From positions 1 to 30,041 of the forward strand of contig CALAZS010000258.1 in NCBI GenBank assembly GCA_937926265.1: 30,041 nucleotides of DNA, given 5' to 3'. A program made the position numbers and the translations under genes. This DNA is from an uncultured Gammaproteobacteria bacterium (GTDB lineage: Bacteria > Pseudomonadota > Gammaproteobacteria > Chromatiales > Chromatiaceae). Below the pieces are notes generated by a model. It saw nothing but the letters and a program-made list of their open reading frames with translations, was not told where the DNA came from and ran no database searches. Positions 16,060 through 24,607 of the stretch are shown piece after piece (position 1 is the stretch's first letter; each line of letters starts with the position of its first letter).

Positions 16060-17040
16060 TCAATACTGTTTTTTAAGATCCATACCGGAATAAAGTGAAG
16101 CCACCTGGTCGGCATAACCGTTGAAAATTTCCGTTTTATGTTTCCTGGAAAACAGCCCCTCACCGATCAAACGATGATATTTCTGGCTCCAGCGCGGATG
16201 GTCAACTTCCGGGTTTACATTGGAATAGAAACCATACTCATCCGGCGCCATATCATTCCAGGTAGTCAGGGGTTCAGTCTCACTGAAGTGGATTTTGACT
16301 ATTGATTTAATACTTTTAAAACCGTATTTCCAGGGAACAACCAGACGGATTGGCGCACCATTCTGATTGGGCATCAGTTCACCGTACAAGCCAGTCGAAA
16401 GTATCGTCAATGGATGCATTGCTTCATCCATTCTCAACCCTTCGGTGTAAGGCCAGTCAAAAATAGGACGTTTCTGTCCGGGCATTTGTTTTTTGTCCAA
16501 CAATGTTTCAAAAGTCACGTATTTTGCTTTTGAAGTGGGCTGAAAACGTTTGATTAAATCACCGAGGGGAAATCCCACCCAGGGAACAACCATGGCCCAG
16601 GCTTCGACACACCTGAAACGATAGATGCGTTCTTCCTGGGTAAAGCCGGTAAGAATATCTTCAATATCAATCACGCCCGGTTTTTCACATTCCCCTGAAA
16701 CAGTAATGGTCCATGGTCGGGTCTTAAGAGTATGTGCGTTTTCAGACGGATCTTTTTTATCCGTTCCAAATTCATAGAAATTGTTATAAGTCGTTACATC
16801 TTTATAAGGAGTTAACTTCAGACCTTTACCAAAGGCTGTTTTTTCAAGAGACTTGAATTTCTTGAATCCGGCATTATTAGAAACGGATTGGGGCTCCGCC
16901 GCTCCAACTCGTGAGTATGGCAATACTGCAGCACCTAACCCAACCAGCGCAGCCTGTTTTAAAAAACTGCGGCGATTCAACCAGTCTGTATGATCGGTAA
17001 TTTCAGATGACTTAATATCAGTTGGCTTTTTGATTAGCAT
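16060..17040 (-). CDS. msrP: Periplasmic methionine sulfoxide reductase MsrP (molybdoenzyme)
   Basis: MsrP is the molybdopterin-containing subunit that repairs oxidised methionines in periplasmic proteins. The N-terminus has a Tat signal (NRRSFLK at 22-28, hydrophobic segment to about residue 48), as needed for export of a folded cofactor protein. The sulfite-oxidase-type fold follows. C144 in [15 protein letters not shown] is the expected molybdenum ligand, and [19 protein letters not shown] is a strongly conserved stretch. The 326-residue length fits the YedY/MsrP family. The gene is first in a minus-strand run continuing through msrQ, yffB, dapE, lptF and lptG. The 179-base upstream region contains an 18-bp palindrome. 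Confidence 0.96.
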   Translation of the reverse strand: MLIKKPTDIKSSEITDHTDWLNRRSFLKQAALVGLGAAVLPYSRVGAAEPQSVSNNAGFKKFKSLEKTAFGKGLKLTPYKDVTTYNNFYEFGTDKKDPSENAHTLKTRPWTITVSGECEKPGVIDIEDILTGFTQEERIYRFRCVEAWAMVVPWVGFPLGDLIKRFQPTSKAKYVTFETLLDKKQMPGQKRPIFDWPYTEGLRMDEAMHPLTILSTGLYGELMPNQNGAPIRLVVPWKYGFKSIKSIVKIHFSETEPLTTWNDMAPDEYGFYSNVNPEVDHPRWSQKYHRLIGEGLFSRKHKTEIFNGYADQVASLYSGMDLKKQY

Positions 17041-17144
17041 TTTCTTAATTTTTCATGATTTGTGTTAAGAATAGACCGTAAACGCTATAAATTTGTTTCA
17101 AACAGGAAGCACATTCCTACTTACAACAGACAAACAGCTAGAAT

Positions 17145-17162
17145 ATACAAATATATTTGTAT
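17145..17162. promoter_or_regulatory. 18-bp AT-rich palindrome between divergent msrP and SprA-like gene
   Basis: ATACAAATATATTTGTAT is a perfect 9+9 palindrome, 105 bases upstream of msrP and 58 bases upstream of the SprA-like gene. Size and symmetry fit an operator for a dimeric repressor, but I cannot match it to a known regulator. Confidence 0.5.
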
Positions 17163-17219
17163 TTAATCTGTACACGACCTGTTTATGCTACAGCTCGTAA
17201 AGTATGACAAGGCAAGATA

Positions 17220-17807
17220 TTGGAAATAAACTCATCATTTTCAAGTACATCATTTTCCAGTACGAGTGCAAACGGTAGCGCATTTCAAAATGCCAGCACA
17301 CCTTCTGTCAGCGGCAGTAACCAATACAGTCAGTACACCGAGGAAGAACTGGCAGAAATAGCCAGGCTTAAAAGACGTGACCGGGAAGTTCGGGCCCATG
17401 AACAGGCCCACCAGGCCGCAGCAGGGCAATATGCAGGAGCACCACGTTATACCTATCAGCGCGGACCAGACGGCAGAAATTATGCTGTTGGTGGTGAAGT
17501 TTCCGTTGATACCAGTCCTATCCCCGGTGACCCTGAAGCCACTCTCAGAAAAGCCCAGCAACTGCAACGTGCCGCCCTGGCACCTGCTGAACCGTCCGCC
17601 CAGGACCAGTCTGTCGCCGCCGAAGCTGCCTCCATGGCCATCAAGGCCCGCATCGAACTGGCTCGACAGGAGCAGCAGGAACGGCAGGAACAGACCTCGG
17701 GCTCTGGCTCTGGACCGGAAACTGGATTCGACAGGCTCTCAGAGCGTTTTGACACGCAAACAACCGGCGAATCAACTGGCCGGGAACTGCTCAGCGTCGT
17801 TATCTGA
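17220..17807 (+). CDS. SprA-related putative metalloprotease (CJM1_0395 type)
   Basis: The 195-residue product has a Ser/Thr-rich N-terminus of about 38 residues, a helical lead-in, and the zinc-binding HExxH motif HEQAH at 60-64. The family blocks YTYQRGPDGRNYAVGGEVSVD (77-97) and PGDPEATLRKAQQLQRAALAPAEPSAQD (102-129) follow. These match the putative metalloprotease family annotated SprA-related. Glu93 in GGEV could be the third zinc ligand (inference). The tail is Gln/Glu/Arg- and Ser/Gly-rich. There is no signal peptide and the substrate is unknown. No ATG is available near the beginning; TTG at 17220, with AAGG about eight bases upstream, is the best start. It is divergent from msrP. Confidence 0.82.
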   Translation: MEINSSFSSTSFSSTSANGSAFQNASTPSVSGSNQYSQYTEEELAEIARLKRRDREVRAHEQAHQAAAGQYAGAPRYTYQRGPDGRNYAVGGEVSVDTSPIPGDPEATLRKAQQLQRAALAPAEPSAQDQSVAAEAASMAIKARIELARQEQQERQEQTSGSGSGPETGFDRLSERFDTQTTGESTGRELLSVVI

Positions 17808-17815
17808 ACGTTTTA

Positions 17816-17829
17816 TTGATTTAAATCAA
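17816..17829 (+). promoter_or_regulatory. FNR/Anr binding site upstream of the hemerythrin-like gene
   Basis: TTGATTTAAATCAA is an exact match to the FNR/Anr consensus TTGAT-N4-ATCAA. A TGATAA (17852-17857) lies where a -10 element belongs if the box is centred at -41.5, the class II activation position. That would place the start site near 17864 and give a 73-base leader before the hemerythrin ATG. Anaerobic or microaerobic activation is therefore predicted. Confidence 0.8.
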
Positions 17830-17936
17830 TTACCGCTCACTCTTGCTATTGTGATAAGACCCTACTGGATTTAGTGTTTCTTCAATAAATACAAAAACAA
17901 ATAATCTTAACCATATTTATCCTTGAGGAAACCACC

Positions 17937-18392
17937 ATGGCTGAAACCAAAAAACTTCATACGGAAATCCACAAAATCACTGAATTGAGCAATATTTTGA
18001 CCAATCTGCTTAGCGATCGCGCCTTGTGTGACACAGAGGTTACCTGCGAACTTTTCTTCCGCTACGTAGAATCAGTTCAGGCCCACCTGAAACATACTGA
18101 CGCCGATCTTTATGCAGAACTGCTTGATCAATCAGACGCTCACAAAAACAAGGTGGCCAATCTGTTTATCAGTGGCTCTAAAGAAATCAAACGCATTTTT
18201 GGTGCCTATACCAAAAAATGGTGCAATCTCTCCAAACATACACTCAAAATCAGGCAATATGACAAGTTCTACCAGGAAACCATCGAAATGTTTGAACTTG
18301 TACTGAAACGTCTGCAGGATGAGACGGAGCATTTGTATCCACTGATTGCAGAATCAGGCCCGGCTGATCAGCCGCAGGCAATGGCCAGTTGA
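17937..18392 (+). CDS. Hemerythrin-like (HHE domain) protein
   Basis: A 151-residue, all-helical cytoplasmic protein resembling hemerythrin-domain proteins, which bind oxygen or related ligands at a di-iron centre. Candidate ligands are H8 or H12 in the first helix, H50/H53 and D57 in AHLKHTDADLYAEL, H101, and E131-H132 in DETEHLYPLI. The spacing is looser than in the invertebrate proteins, and D57 stands where Glu is more usual, so iron binding is inferred. The ATG has GAGGA eight bases upstream. A perfect FNR/Anr box upstream points to oxygen-responsive expression, consistent with an oxygen-binding or -sensing role. A hairpin follows. Confidence 0.75.
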   Translation: MAETKKLHTEIHKITELSNILTNLLSDRALCDTEVTCELFFRYVESVQAHLKHTDADLYAELLDQSDAHKNKVANLFISGSKEIKRIFGAYTKKWCNLSKHTLKIRQYDKFYQETIEMFELVLKRLQDETEHLYPLIAESGPADQPQAMAS

Positions 18393-18430
18393 TTTAGTTT
18401 ATTTTGGCCAGTTAATAGTTGGTCTTAAGT

Positions 18431-18453
18431 TGGCCTAAAACTTTTTTAGGCCA
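18431..18453. terminator. Hairpin between convergent genes, probable bidirectional terminator
   Basis: TGGCCTAAAA (18431-18440) and TTTTAGGCCA (18444-18453) form a perfect 10-bp stem with a three-base loop. It lies 39 bases after the hemerythrin stop and directly abuts the stop codon of the opposing gene. Runs of A and T are inside the stem and no clean T-tail follows, so termination strength is uncertain. Confidence 0.6.
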
Positions 18454-18798
18454 TTATGCAGTTATTTGCTTGATTTTAGCGATAAGCTCTTCAGTACTTG
18501 AAGTGGCATTAAGATCATCACTGCTTAGCAGTAGCTCCAAATCATTTTGGTTTTCCCGCGCGACAAACGGGTAGTCGAATCTTTGTGCGTATTTCCGCTC
18601 AAACTCATCCCGATGCAGAAAGACCATTTCTTCGCTGCTGGTTTCACGAAACGCCTTCCATGCCGCGGTTTCCTGAACAAGACCATAGGTGAGTTCACAG
18701 AGTTTACACTGGTAGGTCGATGGACTTAACAGCTTGTGGGCCGAATCCAGCATGGCATTCAAGCGGCCTGAATCAGCGTTATAAACCAGTATCAGCAT
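18454..18798 (-). CDS. Conserved hypothetical protein with a CxxC motif
   Basis: The product has 114 residues and no signal peptide or membrane segment. The N-terminal LILVYNADSGRLNAMLDSAHK and STYQCKLCELTYG (CxxC at about residues 31-34) are the most distinctive parts, followed by EEMVFLHRDEFERKYAQRFDYPFV and an acidic C-terminus. I recognise this as a recurring small proteobacterial protein, sometimes labelled GTPase. I see no P-loop or other GTPase motif, so I assign no function. The CxxC could bind a metal or act in redox chemistry. The start is either this ATG or a GTG one codon upstream; both follow the DUF4282 stop immediately, so the two genes are probably co-expressed. Confidence 0.75.
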   Translation of the reverse strand: MLILVYNADSGRLNAMLDSAHKLLSPSTYQCKLCELTYGLVQETAAWKAFRETSSEEMVFLHRDEFERKYAQRFDYPFVARENQNDLELLLSSDDLNATSSTEELIAKIKQITA

Positions 18799-18802
18799 CA
18801 CT

Positions 18803-19144
18803 TTAGCCTGAAATTTTTATTAACGCGTTATGCATCTGATAATAGGCAATTAAAAATTCAAACAGCATTCGCCATAACAATTCCAGAAAAATAAAAGCTA
18901 TGACTGAAAAGGTGATTATCCTGCCCTTATATTTTTGAACCGTCGCCGACTGCTGCAAAGTCTCTTTCAGGTAACCTTTGTGAGCCGACAGCGGAGTTTG
19001 GTCGACAGCCTTGGATGCCTTTTGAAAATAATAATAAATAGCCAGTGGCACGGCTACAGCTCCGAGGTAATAAAAAACCAGTAATACAGCAGGCGATATA
19101 AGCAAACGAAAACTTAAAAAATCTGCCAGAAAGTCCGATGACAT
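18803..19144 (-). CDS. DUF4282-like small membrane protein
   Basis: A 113-residue protein with two hydrophobic regions. The first (about 13-38) follows the opening FLSFRLLISPAVLLVFYYLG, and the second (about 75-100) ends in LELLWRMLFEFLIAYYQMH. The pattern of FxSFRxLISP near the start and LWRxxxEFLI near the end matches my recollection of the DUF4282 family, whose function is unknown. Its ATG lies two bases after the purL stop, so it is likely translated from the purL mRNA and coupled to the following CxxC gene. No link to purine synthesis is known to me. Confidence 0.72.
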   Translation of the reverse strand: MSSDFLADFLSFRLLISPAVLLVFYYLGAVAVPLAIYYYFQKASKAVDQTPLSAHKGYLKETLQQSATVQKYKGRIITFSVIAFIFLELLWRMLFEFLIAYYQMHNALIKISG

Positions 19145-19146
19145 GA

Positions 19147-22100
19147 TTAATCAACCCAGACCCGTGCATTTCTGAACAAACGCATCCAGGGCGCATCTTC
19201 TTCCCAGTCATCAGGGTGCCATGAATTCTGCACTGCCCTGATGACTCGCTCAGGATGCGGCATCATGATGGTCACCCGGCCATCAGTATTGGTCAGGCCG
19301 GCAATACCATCTGGAGAACCATTAGGGTTGGCAGGGTAACGCGAGGCAATTTCACCATTGTTTTCGATATACCTTAAAGATACCTGGTTCTTAACCGCCT
19401 GTTGTGCTGCTTCATTACTAAACTCAGCCCTGCCTTCACCATGGGCAACAGCGATTGGCATTTTGGAACCCGCCATACCCTGCAACAGGATTGAGTTGCT
19501 ATCAGCAACTTCTGTCATCACAAATCTTGCCTCAAATTGTTCTGAACGGTTCCTGACAAAGTGTGGCCAGTGTTCGGTTCCCGGGATAAGTTCTTTCAGG
19601 TTAGACAGCATCTGACAGCCGTTGCAAACCCCCAGGGCAAAACTATCATTACGCTCAAAAAATGCCTGGAATTGATCACGTGCCGCAGAGTGGAAAAGTA
19701 TCGACTTGGCCCAACCCTCTCCGGCACCAAGTACATCTCCGTAACTGAAGCCCCCGCAGGCAACCAGTCCTTTGAAATCATCCAGCGTGACACTACCCGA
19801 CAGGATATCTGACATGTGCACATCAACACATTCAAAACCTGCCTTATGAAATGAGGCAGCCATCTCAACCTGGCCGTTAACACCCTGCTCGCGCAGGATT
19901 GCCATGCGCGGACGCGCACCCTCAATAATTGATGAGCAGATGTCATCGTTGATATCAAAACCGGTTTCGACAAAGAGGCCGCTGTCATTGCCGGCAATAC
20001 GTTCAAACTCTTCTTCTGCGCATGCCGGGTTATCACGCAGTGCCTGCATGTTACGGGTAGTCTCTGACCAGGCCTGCTGGAACTCAACCCGCTCACCACT
20101 GATAAGTTCATGTCCGGAATGATGAATACGAATCTGGTCGCCATTTGTTGTGCCAATAATGGCACTGACCTGGCCAAGTCCTGCCTGGGAAAGCAGGTTC
20201 ATGACATCATCGGTGTCACGGTGACGCACCTGAACCACTGCACCCAACTCTTCATTGAAAAGCACCGCCAGGTCATTCCGGTCCTCGGAAAGACCAGCAA
20301 TATCGATATCAAGACCACAGCGTCCGGCAAATGCCATTTCCATCAAAGTGACCAGCAGTCCGCCATCAGAGCGGTCATGGTAAGACAGCAGCAGTTCCTC
20401 GCTGTTAAGTTCCTGAATGGTTTTAAAGAAACGCTTGAGCAAATCAGGATCATCAAGATCCGGGGCATGATTTCCAACCTGTTTATAAACCTGTGCCAGA
20501 GCCGATGCACCAAGACGGTTTTTACATTTACCCAGGTCAATCAGGATCAGGTCAGTATCGCCCAGGTCAGTACGCAGTTGAGGTGTTAATGTTTTAGCTG
20601 CATTGATCACCGGCGCAAAGGCACTGATTATCAGAGATAGCGGCGCTGTCATCTCCATATCTTTGCCCTGGTAGTGCCAAAGTGTTTTCATTGACATGGA
20701 GTCCTTGCCTACCGGAATCGATATTCCCAGTTGCGGACATAGATCCATGCCAACAGCCTTGACCGTTTCAAACAGTTTTACATCTTCACCGGGATGTCCG
20801 GCTGCCGCCATCCAGTTGGCTGACAGTTTGATATCTCCGATTTTTTCGATTTGGGCGGCAGCTATGTTAGTAATAGATTCACCAACAGCCATACGGCCGG
20901 ATGCCGCTGCATCAATCAGTGCAAGTGGTGTTCTTTCACCCATTGCCATGGCTTCACCAGCCAAACCTTCATAATCGGCAACAGTTACCGCAACATCGGC
21001 CACCGGTACCTGCCATGGCCCAACCATCTGGTCCCTGGCAACCATACCCGTAATTGAGCGGTCTCCAATGCTAATCAGGAATGTTTTGTTGGCCACTGTT
21101 GGCAGTTTCAATACACGCAGCGCAGCCTGTTTTAATTCAATCCCGTCAAAATCAAGTGCCGGCTTGTGAAATGGCAGATGCACAGCCTCGCGCAACATTT
21201 TGGGTGAATTACCAAACAGAAGCGGCATCGGCATATCAATAGGGTTATTGTCGAAATGTGCATCACCAAGCAGTAAATGGTCTTCATCAGTTGCTTCACC
21301 GACAATGGCAAAAGGACAACGTTCACGTTCACATAGCGCGATGAATTCATCCAGCTTATCGACATCTACAGCCATTACATAACGTTCCTGGGACTCATTA
21401 CACCAGATTTCCATTGGTGACATACCAGGGTCATCATTAGGCACGTTACGCATCTCAAAACGGCCACCTTTATTGCCATCATGAACCAGCTCGGGTAACG
21501 CATTTGAAAGACCACCGGCACCCACATCGTGAATAAACAAAATCGGGTTATCATCGCCACGCATCCAGCAGCGGTCGATGACTTCCTGGCAACGCCTTTC
21601 CATTTCCGGGTTGGCTCGCTGAACCGATGCAAAATCCAGATCCTCGGCCGATGCACCGGAGGCCATCGAAGATGCTGCACCGCCACCCAGACCGATCAAC
21701 ATGGCAGGTCCACCCAGTACGATTAAAGGCGAGCCGGCGGGAAAAGCTTTCTTTTCAACGTGTTCTTCGCGGATATTACCCAAACCACCAGCGAGCATGA
21801 TGGGCTTGTGATAACCACGCAGCTCGTCAGCGCCGGGAGCGGGCACTTCTTCTTCATAAGTTCTGAAATAGCCACACAGGTTGGGACGGCCAAATTCGTT
21901 ATTGAATGCTGCCGCGCCAATAGGTCCCTCAAGCATAATATCCAGGGCACTGACTATGCGGGCAGGTTTACCATGATCAGTTTCCCAGGGCTGTTCATTA
22001 CCGGGCAAACGCAAATTCGAAACAGAAAAACCACATAAGCCGGCCTTGGGCTTGGAGCCAATACCGGTTGCGCCCTCGTCACGAATTTCACCGCCGGAAC

Positions 22101-23025
22101 CGGTTGCCGCACCGGGATCAGGTGAAATCGCTGTTGGGTGATTGTGGGTTTCCACCTTCATGAGAATATGAATCGGCTCGTTATGTTCACCGTACACATT
22201 TGTGCCTGGCTCCGGGTAAAACCGGTATCCTTCATTGCCCTTCATGACTGCAGCATTATCTTTGTAAGCTGATAAAACATTATCAGGCGAGCATTCGGTG
22301 GTATTGCGAATCATCTTAAACAGGGATTTGTCCTGCGCTTTACCATCAATAACCCAGTCCGCATTGAAGATTTTATGCCGGCAATGCTCGGAGTTAGCCT
22401 GGGCAAACATCATCAGCTCAACATCGGAAGGGTTACGCTTGAGGGACTGGAAGCTTTCAACCAGGTAGGTAATTTCATCAGGTGACAGTGCCAGGCCAAG
22501 TTCAGTATTGGCATGCAACAACGCCTCTTCACCACCCTGCATTATATCAACCGTTGTCATTGCTTTTGGCTGGGCAATTGAAAACAGTGCTACAGCATCT
22601 TCTAGATAGGTAAAGATGGTCTCGGTCATCCTGTCATGCAGTAAATGAATAATACTATCCATGCGTTCTGCAGGGACTGACCCTTCCAGGTAATAGGCTA
22701 TGCCGCGCTCAATCCTGTTAATTGCCAGCAAACCACAATTATGGGCAATATCGGTTGCTTTGGATGACCAGGGCGAAATGGTGCCCGGCCTCGGCGTCAC
22801 CAGTACCAGCTGACCTTTTGGCTCATGTGCGGCCAGGCTCGGACCGTAGCGTAAAACTTTTTCCAGTGTTTCCTTTTCTGCGTGATTCAGTTCACTTTCA
22901 AGATCGACAAAATGATAAAACTCGGCATACACATTAATTGCCACACCGGCAGTTTCCTGAATTCGGTCAGATAATTTTTGTAAACGGAAATCAGACAGTG
23001 CGGGCGCACCACGAAGAATCAGCAT
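19147..23025 (-). CDS. purL: Phosphoribosylformylglycinamidine synthase PurL
   Basis: PurL catalyses the fourth step of de novo purine synthesis, converting FGAR plus glutamine and ATP to FGAM. This is the large single-chain proteobacterial form (1,292 residues, close to the roughly 1,295 of E. coli). It has an N-terminal PurS-like region, two AIRS-type catalytic halves ([20 protein letters not shown] near residue 290 and [13 protein letters not shown] near residue 760), and a C-terminal class I glutamine amidotransferase. The amidotransferase has [18 protein letters not shown], the nucleophile Cys in [15 protein letters not shown] (about residue 1135) and MPHPERV. It is cytoplasmic. The ATG start gives the family N-terminus. 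Two small genes follow with almost no gap. Confidence 0.98.
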   Translation of the reverse strand: MLILRGAPALSDFRLQKLSDRIQETAGVAINVYAEFYHFVDLESELNHAEKETLEKVLRYGPSLAAHEPKGQLVLVTPRPGTISPWSSKATDIAHNCGLLAINRIERGIAYYLEGSVPAERMDSIIHLLHDRMTETIFTYLEDAVALFSIAQPKAMTTVDIMQGGEEALLHANTELGLALSPDEITYLVESFQSLKRNPSDVELMMFAQANSEHCRHKIFNADWVIDGKAQDKSLFKMIRNTTECSPDNVLSAYKDNAAVMKGNEGYRFYPEPGTNVYGEHNEPIHILMKVETHNHPTAISPDPGAATGSGGEIRDEGATGIGSKPKAGLCGFSVSNLRLPGNEQPWETDHGKPARIVSALDIMLEGPIGAAAFNNEFGRPNLCGYFRTYEEEVPAPGADELRGYHKPIMLAGGLGNIREEHVEKKAFPAGSPLIVLGGPAMLIGLGGGAASSMASGASAEDLDFASVQRANPEMERRCQEVIDRCWMRGDDNPILFIHDVGAGGLSNALPELVHDGNKGGRFEMRNVPNDDPGMSPMEIWCNESQERYVMAVDVDKLDEFIALCERERCPFAIVGEATDEDHLLLGDAHFDNNPIDMPMPLLFGNSPKMLREAVHLPFHKPALDFDGIELKQAALRVLKLPTVANKTFLISIGDRSITGMVARDQMVGPWQVPVADVAVTVADYEGLAGEAMAMGERTPLALIDAAASGRMAVGESITNIAAAQIEKIGDIKLSANWMAAAGHPGEDVKLFETVKAVGMDLCPQLGISIPVGKDSMSMKTLWHYQGKDMEMTAPLSLIISAFAPVINAAKTLTPQLRTDLGDTDLILIDLGKCKNRLGASALAQVYKQVGNHAPDLDDPDLLKRFFKTIQELNSEELLLSYHDRSDGGLLVTLMEMAFAGRCGLDIDIAGLSEDRNDLAVLFNEELGAVVQVRHRDTDDVMNLLSQAGLGQVSAIIGTTNGDQIRIHHSGHELISGERVEFQQAWSETTRNMQALRDNPACAEEEFERIAGNDSGLFVETGFDINDDICSSIIEGARPRMAILREQGVNGQVEMAASFHKAGFECVDVHMSDILSGSVTLDDFKGLVACGGFSYGDVLGAGEGWAKSILFHSAARDQFQAFFERNDSFALGVCNGCQMLSNLKELIPGTEHWPHFVRNRSEQFEARFVMTEVADSNSILLQGMAGSKMPIAVAHGEGRAEFSNEAAQQAVKNQVSLRYIENNGEIASRYPANPNGSPDGIAGLTNTDGRVTIMMPHPERVIRAVQNSWHPDDWEEDAPWMRLFRNARVWVD

Positions 23026-23050
23026 ATATGGGCCTCTGGGAGAATATTTA

Positions 23051-23108
23051 CCGGGATTATATTGTATGCCCCGGATTATTTCGTATGTTCGGAATTATAT
23101 TGTAGGCT
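23051..23108. repeat. Three imperfect 19-20 bp tandem repeats upstream of purL
   Basis: Units at 23051-23070, 23071-23089 and 23090-23108 share the pattern (C)CGG-ATTAT-TT-GTA-G. On the minus strand, units 1 and 3 each carry a perfect TATAAT (23056-23061 and 23094-23099), so the array sits in the purL promoter region and duplicates a potential -10 box. No strong -35 element is visible. Confidence 0.5.
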
Positions 23109-23170
23109 CGGCAAGGAAACCATAGCGCATTCCTGAACACAGCCAGGAAAGTGACAGGTCAATGGCCAGT

Positions 23171-23704
23171 TTATGGTTTGGCGAATTCCAGCTTTTTCTC
23201 CCAGAAAAGTGCCTTGCCTGCGCTACTGTCAGGCCCTGGGTCAAGCTGATAATCAGTAAAACCCAGTTTTTGATAGGCTCTACGGGCTGGGTTGTTGTTA
23301 CTCAAGACTTCAAGCGTCAATTTACAGCAATTTCGCTGCCTGGCGATGGATTCAACCAGTTTGAGCATTTTCGAACTTATGCCAAGCCCCCGATAGTCAT
23401 CAAGCACAAACACATCATGAATATTTATCAGGGGCTGACACGCGAAAGTTGAAAATCCCTGAAAACAGTTTACCAGGCCAACCGCCATTGCATCGCCACT
23501 TGCATTATCAGTTGCAACATCAATGGCGAGGATGGAAAAGGCACCGGGGATTCTGGATAAAGATGCAACCAGGTTTTGCCTGGTATTTGCAGTTAATGCA
23601 GATCCACCGCCCATCGGATCCCGGGCGTAGGCATTAAGCAGCTCAACAATTGATTCCGCATGCCCGGGATTGGAATAATCTGCCTCTAGAATCTGGATTT
23701 GCAT
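23171..23704 (-). CDS. GNAT-family N-acetyltransferase
   Basis: A 177-residue cytoplasmic acetyltransferase of the GNAT superfamily. The acetyl-CoA-binding motif A is clear: INIHDVFVLDDYRGLGISSKML (about 93-114), with RGLGIS forming the pyrophosphate loop. Motif B follows (CCKLTLEVLSNNNPARRAYQKLGF, about 130-153), including the usual Asn and Tyr positions. The acceptor substrate cannot be told from sequence. It is 43 bases downstream of yaaA on the same strand, so the two may be co-transcribed. The purL promoter region with tandem repeats comes next. Confidence 0.9.
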   Translation of the reverse strand: MQIQILEADYSNPGHAESIVELLNAYARDPMGGGSALTANTRQNLVASLSRIPGAFSILAIDVATDNASGDAMAVGLVNCFQGFSTFACQPLINIHDVFVLDDYRGLGISSKMLKLVESIARQRNCCKLTLEVLSNNNPARRAYQKLGFTDYQLDPGPDSSAGKALFWEKKLEFAKP

Positions 23705-23747
23705 TGAGACTTTATTCCGGTGTGATCAGGATATCAGGATTAGGGCT

Positions 23748-24512
23748 TCAGCGGGTAAACACCCACTGCTCACCTTTACTTAAGGATTTGTTGAAAGTAT
23801 ATCCTTCGTAATCGAATGATTTGATATCTTCCGGATCTGTTAAACGATTTAACAAAATGAAGCGGCTCATCAGTCCCCTGGCCTTTTTGGCATAAATACC
23901 AATCATTTTGAACTGGCCGTTTTTGTTTTCTTTAAACTGCGGTGTGATAATACGCCCTTCAATTTTTTTAGGCTTTACCGACTTGAAATATTCGTTACTG
24001 GCAAGGTTAACCAGAATGTCATCTTTTTGAGCCTTCAGCTGTTTATTGATCGCATCAGTGATGATGTCACCCCAGAATTCATACAGGTTCCTGCCCCGCT
24101 CATTCTCAAGCTTCGTACCCATTTCAAGACGATACGGCATCATCAGGTCCAGAGGTCTTAGCAAACCATATAAGCCAGACAGTATACGCAGGTGACTCTG
24201 GGCATACTCGAGGTCTTTCTGCTTGAAACTTTCCGCATCCATACCGGCATATACATCGCCCTTGAAAGCCAACAGGCATTGCTTTGCATCAGCTTCAGAG
24301 TAATCTTTTTTCCAGTTGTAATACCTGTCGAAATTAAGTTCTGCCAGATTCATGCTTAAATGCATCAACTCAGCCAGGTCCATGGCTGAATACTGCCGTA
24401 AAGTCGAAATAAGTTCTGCAGAGTCATCCAGAAAACCCGGCATGGTAAACTTTTTGGTTTTAACCGGGGATTCATAATCCAGTTTTTTGGCAGGTGAAAT
24501 TACTATGAGCAT
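23748..24512 (-). CDS. yaaA: Peroxide stress protein YaaA (UPF0246/DUF328)
   Basis: YaaA is a cytoplasmic protein that in E. coli lowers intracellular free iron during hydrogen peroxide stress and thus limits DNA and protein damage. The 254 residues begin with the family signature MLIVISPAKKLDYESP and contain FKGDVYAGMDAESF, LRILSGLYGLLRPLDLMMPY and YEFWGDIIT, all typical. The ATG start is the family N-terminus. The gene is divergent from btuC across a 95-base region holding an 11-bp inverted repeat. I see no obvious OxyR site. Confidence 0.95.
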   Translation of the reverse strand: MLIVISPAKKLDYESPVKTKKFTMPGFLDDSAELISTLRQYSAMDLAELMHLSMNLAELNFDRYYNWKKDYSEADAKQCLLAFKGDVYAGMDAESFKQKDLEYAQSHLRILSGLYGLLRPLDLMMPYRLEMGTKLENERGRNLYEFWGDIITDAINKQLKAQKDDILVNLASNEYFKSVKPKKIEGRIITPQFKENKNGQFKMIGIYAKKARGLMSRFILLNRLTDPEDIKSFDYEGYTFNKSLSKGEQWVFTR

Positions 24513-24546
24513 GTTGCTTCCCGTGATCGATAAATTTACAGCATAA

Positions 24547-24576
24547 TTTTTACATCCTTATCCAGGGATGTAAAAA
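24547..24576. repeat. 11-bp inverted repeat between divergent yaaA and btuC
   Basis: TTTTTACATCC (24547-24557) is perfectly complementary to GGATGTAAAAA (24566-24576), with an eight-base spacer. It lies about 35 bases from each start codon. No T-tail follows in either direction, so an operator or leader hairpin is more likely than a terminator. The binding protein is unknown. Confidence 0.5.
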
Positions 24577-24607
24577 TGTCATTCGTCAGGATTAAGAGAA
24601 TATCCCC

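Noticed and set aside
18454..18798. GTPase annotation for the small CxxC protein
   Set aside because: No P-loop, switch or NKxD motif is visible in 114 residues; the label seems inherited.
19596..20177. Minus-strand open frame of 193 codons within purL in another frame
   Set aside because: purL is intact and conserved through this stretch; the alternative product is Arg/Ser/Cys-rich and looks like a frame shadow.
24513..24607. A cobalamin riboswitch upstream of btuC
   Set aside because: The region is only 95 bases and has no B12 box or CCGCAACGG-type core.
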